This document shows positions 5,998 through 8,261 of a DNA stretch of 8,261 nt, one piece after another (positions within the stretch are counted from its first letter, which is position 1; every line of letters starts with the position of its first letter). Origin of the DNA: Candidatus Omnitrophota bacterium. GTDB lineage: Bacteria; Omnitrophota; Gorgyraeia; 2-01-FULL-45-10. Made by a program: the position numbers and the translations under genes. The notes below the pieces were generated by a model. The model was not told where the DNA came from. It saw only the letters and a list, made by a program, of their open reading frames with translations, and did no database searches. The stretch covers positions 1 to 8,261 of the forward strand of contig JAPLMG010000019.1 of the NCBI GenBank assembly GCA_026387165.1. The letters run 5' to 3'.

Positions 5998-6402
5998 ATG
6001 TACTCATTAGATAGAAAGCGGAAGGCACTCATCTTAGCGTTGTGGTTTGTCGTGATTTTGGAATTGACCGTGCTTTCGACATTGATTTACTTTTCGAGGT
6101 TGGCTTATTTTATATCTTTTTTTATCATCTTTATTAAACTTATAGCGCCTTGGTTTATAGTTTTTAATCTGGCATTCTTATTTTATAGTTTATTAACCAA
6201 GGAAGCAGAATTTACGTGGAAATTCTGGCGGGATTATTTAAAAGAATTATACAGGTTTTTTTTAATATCGTTTGCTATGGCAACTATAGTAATGATTGCA
6301 TCGGTCATATTGGGGACGGTTCTTGGAATTTCTGCAGAGCGCGTATTTAGATTATCGGTTATAAAAGATATGCAGAAATGGGTAGCCGAGCATTTTTATT
6401 AA
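5998..6402 (+). CDS. Small AT-rich integral membrane protein of unknown function
   Basis: A 134-residue protein with at least three hydrophobic segments at about 10-31, 36-64 (long enough for two helices or a hairpin) and 86-110. Between the second and third lies a Trp- and charge-rich loop, EAEFTWKFWRDYLKELY (69-85), and the short tail ends KWVAEHFY. No known motif is recognised. The ATG at 5998 is chosen over a TTG at 5968, because the upstream codons fall inside a REP-like hairpin. No clear Shine-Dalgarno precedes the ATG. The gene is visibly more AT-rich than the kinase-regulator pair. It lies 101 bp after the secreted-protein gene with two hairpin repeats between, so the two are probably not tightly coupled. 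It could be a real hypothetical gene or a fragment of a larger membrane protein. Confidence 0.65.
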   Translation: MYSLDRKRKALILALWFVVILELTVLSTLIYFSRLAYFISFFIIFIKLIAPWFIVFNLAFLFYSLLTKEAEFTWKFWRDYLKELYRFFLISFAMATIVMIASVILGTVLGISAERVFRLSVIKDMQKWVAEHFY

Positions 6403-6450
6403 AGAACGCTTAATCTATGCGATAACTCGCTCACCGTCACCCCTTTCCTA

Positions 6451-6489
6451 CATTAAGTACATTAAGGGTACATTAAGGGCATTAAGGGG
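6451..6489. repeat. Short tandem CATTAAG microrepeats
   Basis: CATTAAG recurs four times within 39 bp with the spacers TA, GGTA, GG and GGG. The last unit runs into the left arm of the palindromic element at 6486. It is probably a slippage product at the edge of that element. Confidence 0.6.
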
Positions 6490-6586
6490 ACACATCACTT
6501 AATTATCTGCTTCACTATTGAATATCGAGAATTAAGTAATGTGTCCCTGAAGTTCTTTTGTCCCTGAAATTAAGTGATGTGTCCCC
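6486..6586. repeat. REP/MITE-like palindromic element with three arms
   Basis: GGGGACACATCACTTAATT (6486-6504) has a perfect 19-bp inverted partner at 6568-6586. A second, one-mismatch partner, AATTAAGTAATGTGTCCC, lies at 6530-6546, so one left arm can pair with either of two right arms. Elements of this shape are typical of REP sequences mobilised by RAYT transposases. No transposase gene is present. The rest of the gap, 6587-6708, holds further CCCCGAAATT repeats and an 8-bp inverted repeat (6677-6684 with 6713-6720), but no gene I can support. Confidence 0.65.
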
Positions 6587-6708
6587 GAAATTCCCCGAAA
6601 TTCAACGAGCGAAGCGAGTTCTGGTTCAGGGTTTATGGAGGAGTTTATAGCGTTTTTATATACGACAGAAGCGGAGCAGTTGGTACGCCAATGCAACCGC
6701 CCCTAACT

Positions 6709-6999
6709 TTACACCAACTGAACTTGCAAGTGTTTACCGAGCGCATTAGCAGCTTTCTCTAGCGTCAGAAGGGTGATAGACCTGTTGGTCGGATCAAGGA
6801 GTCTGTTTAATTGCGTGCGACTCTTCATATGCATCCTCATTGTCATCCTCGACTTGGAAATATTATTTTTTTTCATAAGTTTCCATATCTGGGATGCAAT
6901 GACTTTTTTTGCGGCAGCGGCCTGGGTCTCTTCCAAGATACCCTCTTCTTGAAGAAAGTCATCAAAACTGGAACCTATATGCTTATTTGCTCGTTTCAT
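6709..6999 (-). CDS. HigA-like XRE-family antitoxin
   Basis: A 96-residue helix-turn-helix protein matching the XRE-type antitoxins that follow Gp49/HigB-like toxins. The N-terminal SSFDDFLQEEGILEE (10-24) is the usual antitoxin lead, and the DNA-binding part spans about 36-90, with the family hallmark SRTQLNRLLDP (60-70) and SITLLTLEKAANALGK (74-89). It should bind and neutralise the toxin and repress the operon through the palindrome at 7362-7379. The ATG at 6999 lies 4 bp after the toxin stop codon. Its ribosome site GAGGGGG is formed by the last codons of the toxin gene, suggesting translational coupling. In the helix 2 region, RMTMRMHM is less regular than in relatives but looks functional. 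Length is normal. Chromosomal stabilisation or stress response are the usual suggestions; phage defence is possible but not shown. Confidence 0.9.
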   Translation of the reverse strand: MKRANKHIGSSFDDFLQEEGILEETQAAAAKKVIASQIWKLMKKNNISKSRMTMRMHMKSRTQLNRLLDPTNRSITLLTLEKAANALGKHLQVQLV

Positions 7000-7003
7000 A
7001 TAT

Positions 7004-7351
7004 CTACCCCCTCTTTAATTGTTTCATCCGTTTTATAGCTAAATCTACATCATCTTTTGGAGTCTTCTCTGTCTTTTTGATAAATCCGTGCAAAAGAATT
7101 ATCTGATTTTCAGACAAAGTAAACAAGACTCGTGAAATTTTATTCTCCAGCCTAGTCCTTACCTCCCATATTCCATTACACATTTTTCTCGCCAAAGGCA
7201 TTCCTATTGGCCAACCGTATTGAACTGTCTTGATATCCTCACCTATTGCTTTTTTATCTTCGTTAGACAAAGACCTTAACCACTCCCTGACAGGCTCATT
7301 TCCGGTTTCTGTTCTAAAAAACCTGGCTTCTAAAGGGTATTCTCTCTTCAT
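7004..7351 (-). CDS. HigB/RelE-like toxin (phage-derived Gp49-like, DUF891)
   Basis: A 115-residue protein of the RelE superfamily group with the HigB or Gp49-like fold; members cleave mRNA at the ribosome. Family signatures are clear: EPVREWLRSL (19-28), AIGEDIKTVQYGWPIGMP (35-52), IWEVRTRL (61-68), RVLFTL (74-79) and LLHGFIKKTEKTP (86-98). Length is full. The toxin comes first and the antitoxin second, the usual order for HigBA. A sigma-70 promoter with an operator palindrome lies directly upstream. It would start transcription about 2 bases before the ATG, and no Shine-Dalgarno precedes this ATG, so toxin translation may be leaderless or weak. Key basic residues of the family appear intact, so the toxin is probably active. 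Family placement is confident; the exact RNA target is unknown. Confidence 0.92.
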   Translation of the reverse strand: MKREYPLEARFFRTETGNEPVREWLRSLSNEDKKAIGEDIKTVQYGWPIGMPLARKMCNGIWEVRTRLENKISRVLFTLSENQIILLHGFIKKTEKTPKDDVDLAIKRMKQLKRG

Positions 7352-7359
7352 CTGCTATA

Positions 7360-7387
7360 AGTGTACCATTTTTGGTACATTTGTCAA
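7360..7387 (-). promoter_or_regulatory. Toxin-antitoxin promoter with palindromic operator
   Basis: On the minus strand a perfect -35 TTGACA (7382-7387) is followed after 16 bp by TACACT (7360-7365). The perfect inverted repeat TGTACCA-TTTT-TGGTACA (7362-7379) covers the spacer and overlaps the -10. This is the expected place for an antitoxin or toxin-antitoxin complex to repress its own operon. Confidence 0.75.
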
Positions 7388-7510
7388 GTCCTTTTTATCC
7401 AACACGTAAGCAAACCCTTCAATAGAAGCTCAGGGCGCGCCAAACCACCATTAAATAGAAAACATTAACTACAAGGCGATTCGGAGATAAAGAGATGTCG
7501 TAAGGAGAAA

Positions 7511-7789
7511 TTAGTCGCGGGATTTGGATAGTTCGTGAAGAGTTGATTTATTGCCGGAGATTAGGGCGAGTTTTTTATCGCGAGACCATGTCTTGATTTG
7601 GTGCTCCCGCTTTTGTGCTTCAGATATAGATAGACATGTTTCCTTATAAATAAGCTTCACGGGAAGGCGGGCACGGGTGCATCCGCCGCCTTTCTTGCGA
7701 TTATGTTCTTTTACTCGACGATCTATATCGGTTGTGCTGCCGGTGTACAGAATACCATCAGCGCATCTCAAGATATAAACGTACCACAT
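7511..7789 (-). CDS. GIY-YIG domain endonuclease (YhbQ/UPF0213-like)
   Basis: A 92-residue stand-alone GIY-YIG nuclease. The GIY-like strand is WYVYILRC (2-9), the YIG-like strand YTGST (15-19), then DIDRRVKEHN (21-30) with the catalytic-type arginine, and the acidic residue E62 in EAQKREHQIK (57-66). Members cut DNA, probably single-stranded or branched, and are common in bacterial genomes and mobile contexts; the biological role is poorly known. The length matches the family. The ATG at 7789 has a good ribosome site (AAGGAAG, a few bases upstream). It is transcribed away from the HTH gene at 7935, from a gap full of inverted repeats, and no clear promoter is seen. A gap of about 160 bp separates it from the toxin-antitoxin promoter; I see nothing clear in 7390-7510. 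Confidence 0.93.
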   Translation of the reverse strand: MWYVYILRCADGILYTGSTTDIDRRVKEHNRKKGGGCTRARLPVKLIYKETCLSISEAQKREHQIKTWSRDKKLALISGNKSTLHELSKSRD

Positions 7790-7823
7790 AGTTCTTCCTT
7801 ATTGAATGATGGCCCCTCGACGC

Positions 7824-7865
7824 GGCCGCCTCCGGCGGCCTTGCTCGGGGCCACACTGAGCAAGG
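7824..7865. repeat. Two GC-rich inverted repeats in the divergent gap
   Basis: GGCCGCC-TCC-GGCGGCC (7824-7840) is a perfect short hairpin. CCTTGCTC (7839-7846) pairs with GAGCAAGG (7858-7865) around GGGGCCACACT. That loop is itself complementary to AGTGTGG (7912-7918), so this hairpin competes with a larger fold enclosing the hairpin at 7864-7904. Confidence 0.6.
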
Positions 7866-7904
7866 AAAAGCCTCTCTCGAGATAAACTCAAGAGAGGCTT
7901 TTCC
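7864..7904. terminator. Long bidirectional hairpin with ATAAA loop
   Basis: GGAAAAGCCTCTCT (7864-7877) pairs perfectly with AGAGAGGCTTTTCC (7891-7904). Inside, GAG and CTC continue the stem around ATAAA, with one C-A mismatch that becomes a G-U pair on the minus strand. The A-rich and T-rich feet make it terminator-like both ways. It lies between divergent genes, so nothing obvious needs ending here; it may be a structured leader or site belonging to the HTH gene. Confidence 0.6.
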
Positions 7905-7934
7905 GCGTCGAAGTGTGGCTCCCCACACTGGCTC

Positions 7935-8261
7935 ATGGAGACCGTCTTCCGGGTGACCTTCCAGCTACCCTCAAGACTCCCTAAACCTCCGAAGCCCCGA
8001 CCGACCTACCAAAACCCCATCTTTAGGGCCAAGGAATACGCACGGATGATCGAGACCGGCCAAGCCAAAAACGAGAGCGACCTTGCCCGCAAGATTGGCG
8101 TTTCACGAGTCCGGGTGTGCCAGTATGTCCGGCTCTTGAGTCTGGACGCCTCGATTATTAAGGCCCTTGAGCAATTAGGCAATCCGCTGACCGAACGGGT
8201 GATCACCGAACGCCGTTTGAGGCCCTATTTGCGGAAAACTCCCAAAGAACAGAAAGCAATA
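7935..8261 (+). CDS. ParB-like helix-turn-helix protein, C-terminus cut by window edge
   Basis: An open frame of 109 codons without a stop runs from the ATG at 7935 to the window end. Residues 46-70 (N-E-S-D-L-A-R-K-I-G-V-S-R then V-R-V-C-Q-Y-V-R-L-L-S-L) form a clear helix-turn-helix of the kind in ParB/KorB proteins. The following L-T-E-R-V-I-T-E-R-R-L-R-P-Y-L (85-99) resembles small HTH proteins that, as I recall, accompany serine recombinase genes in candidate-phylum genomes. It is expected to bind DNA, perhaps the inverted repeats just upstream. No Shine-Dalgarno precedes the ATG; an internal ATG at 8046 would still keep the HTH. No partner gene is visible because the window ends here. 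GC content resembles the kinase-regulator segment. The domain call is fairly firm; the role is inferred. Confidence 0.78.
   Translation, partial: METVFRVTFQLPSRLPKPPKPRPTYQNPIFRAKEYARMIETGQAKNESDLARKIGVSRVRVCQYVRLLSLDASIIKALEQLGNPLTERVITERRLRPYLRKTPKEQKAI

Noticed and set aside
6451..6586. CRISPR array
   Set aside because: The repeats are short, unevenly spaced and palindromic, without unique spacers of constant length or cas genes.
6574..6762. Plus-strand open frame of 62 codons, and a 23-codon frame at 6635-6706
   Set aside because: They start within or next to the palindromic repeat, show no domain, and overlap the antitoxin end or the repeats.
8006..8206. Minus-strand open frame of 66 codons
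   Set aside because: It is antisense to the HTH coding frame, which is longer, open to the window end and has a clear domain.

Overview
The window looks like a gene-sparse, repeat-rich stretch of an uncultured Gram-negative-type bacterial chromosome. Many intergenic palindromes of the REP/RAYT-associated style, a small GIY-YIG nuclease, a HigBA-like toxin-antitoxin pair and a ParB-like HTH gene recall candidate phyla such as Omnitrophota or deltaproteobacterial relatives. That assignment is an impression from style, not a phylogenetic result. No rRNA, tRNA or CRISPR array was seen.

Left part (1-1750, minus strand): an ABC-2 type ATPase, cut by the window edge, sits 21 bp downstream of a complete MFS transporter, and the two are probably co-transcribed. 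The MFS gene has an extended -10 promoter. The divergent gap 1740-2075 is unusually structured. It holds overlapping palindromes, two hairpins with ATAAA loops and a 60-nt imperfect palindrome followed by a T-run, although no gene converges on the gap.

Centre left (2027-3663, plus strand): a two-gene operon of a membrane histidine kinase and a single-domain CheY-like response regulator. It is visibly more GC-rich than its surroundings. A 13-bp sequence occurs in inverted orientation just outside it (1955-1967 and 3666-3678), so it may be a mobile or IS-carried segment. The right copy coincides with the apparently short C-terminus of the next gene. A REP-like repeat cluster fills 3520-3642.

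Centre (3664-6402): a minus-strand PMT/GT39-like membrane glycosyltransferase. Then come a plus-strand gene for a small secreted protein, bracketed by two ~52-bp direct copies of a palindromic repeat, and a small AT-rich membrane protein.

Right part (6403-8261): a repeat-only stretch, then a HigB-like toxin and HigA-like antitoxin operon (minus strand) with a clear promoter and palindromic operator, then a GIY-YIG nuclease (minus strand). Last comes the start of a plus-strand ParB-like helix-turn-helix protein that runs off the window, preceded by a strong long hairpin and competing inverted repeats. The ATAAA-loop hairpin architecture here echoes the one at 1825-1930. No single new defence or metabolic system is evident. 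The most interesting material is the repeat and hairpin architecture and the possible mobile signalling module.
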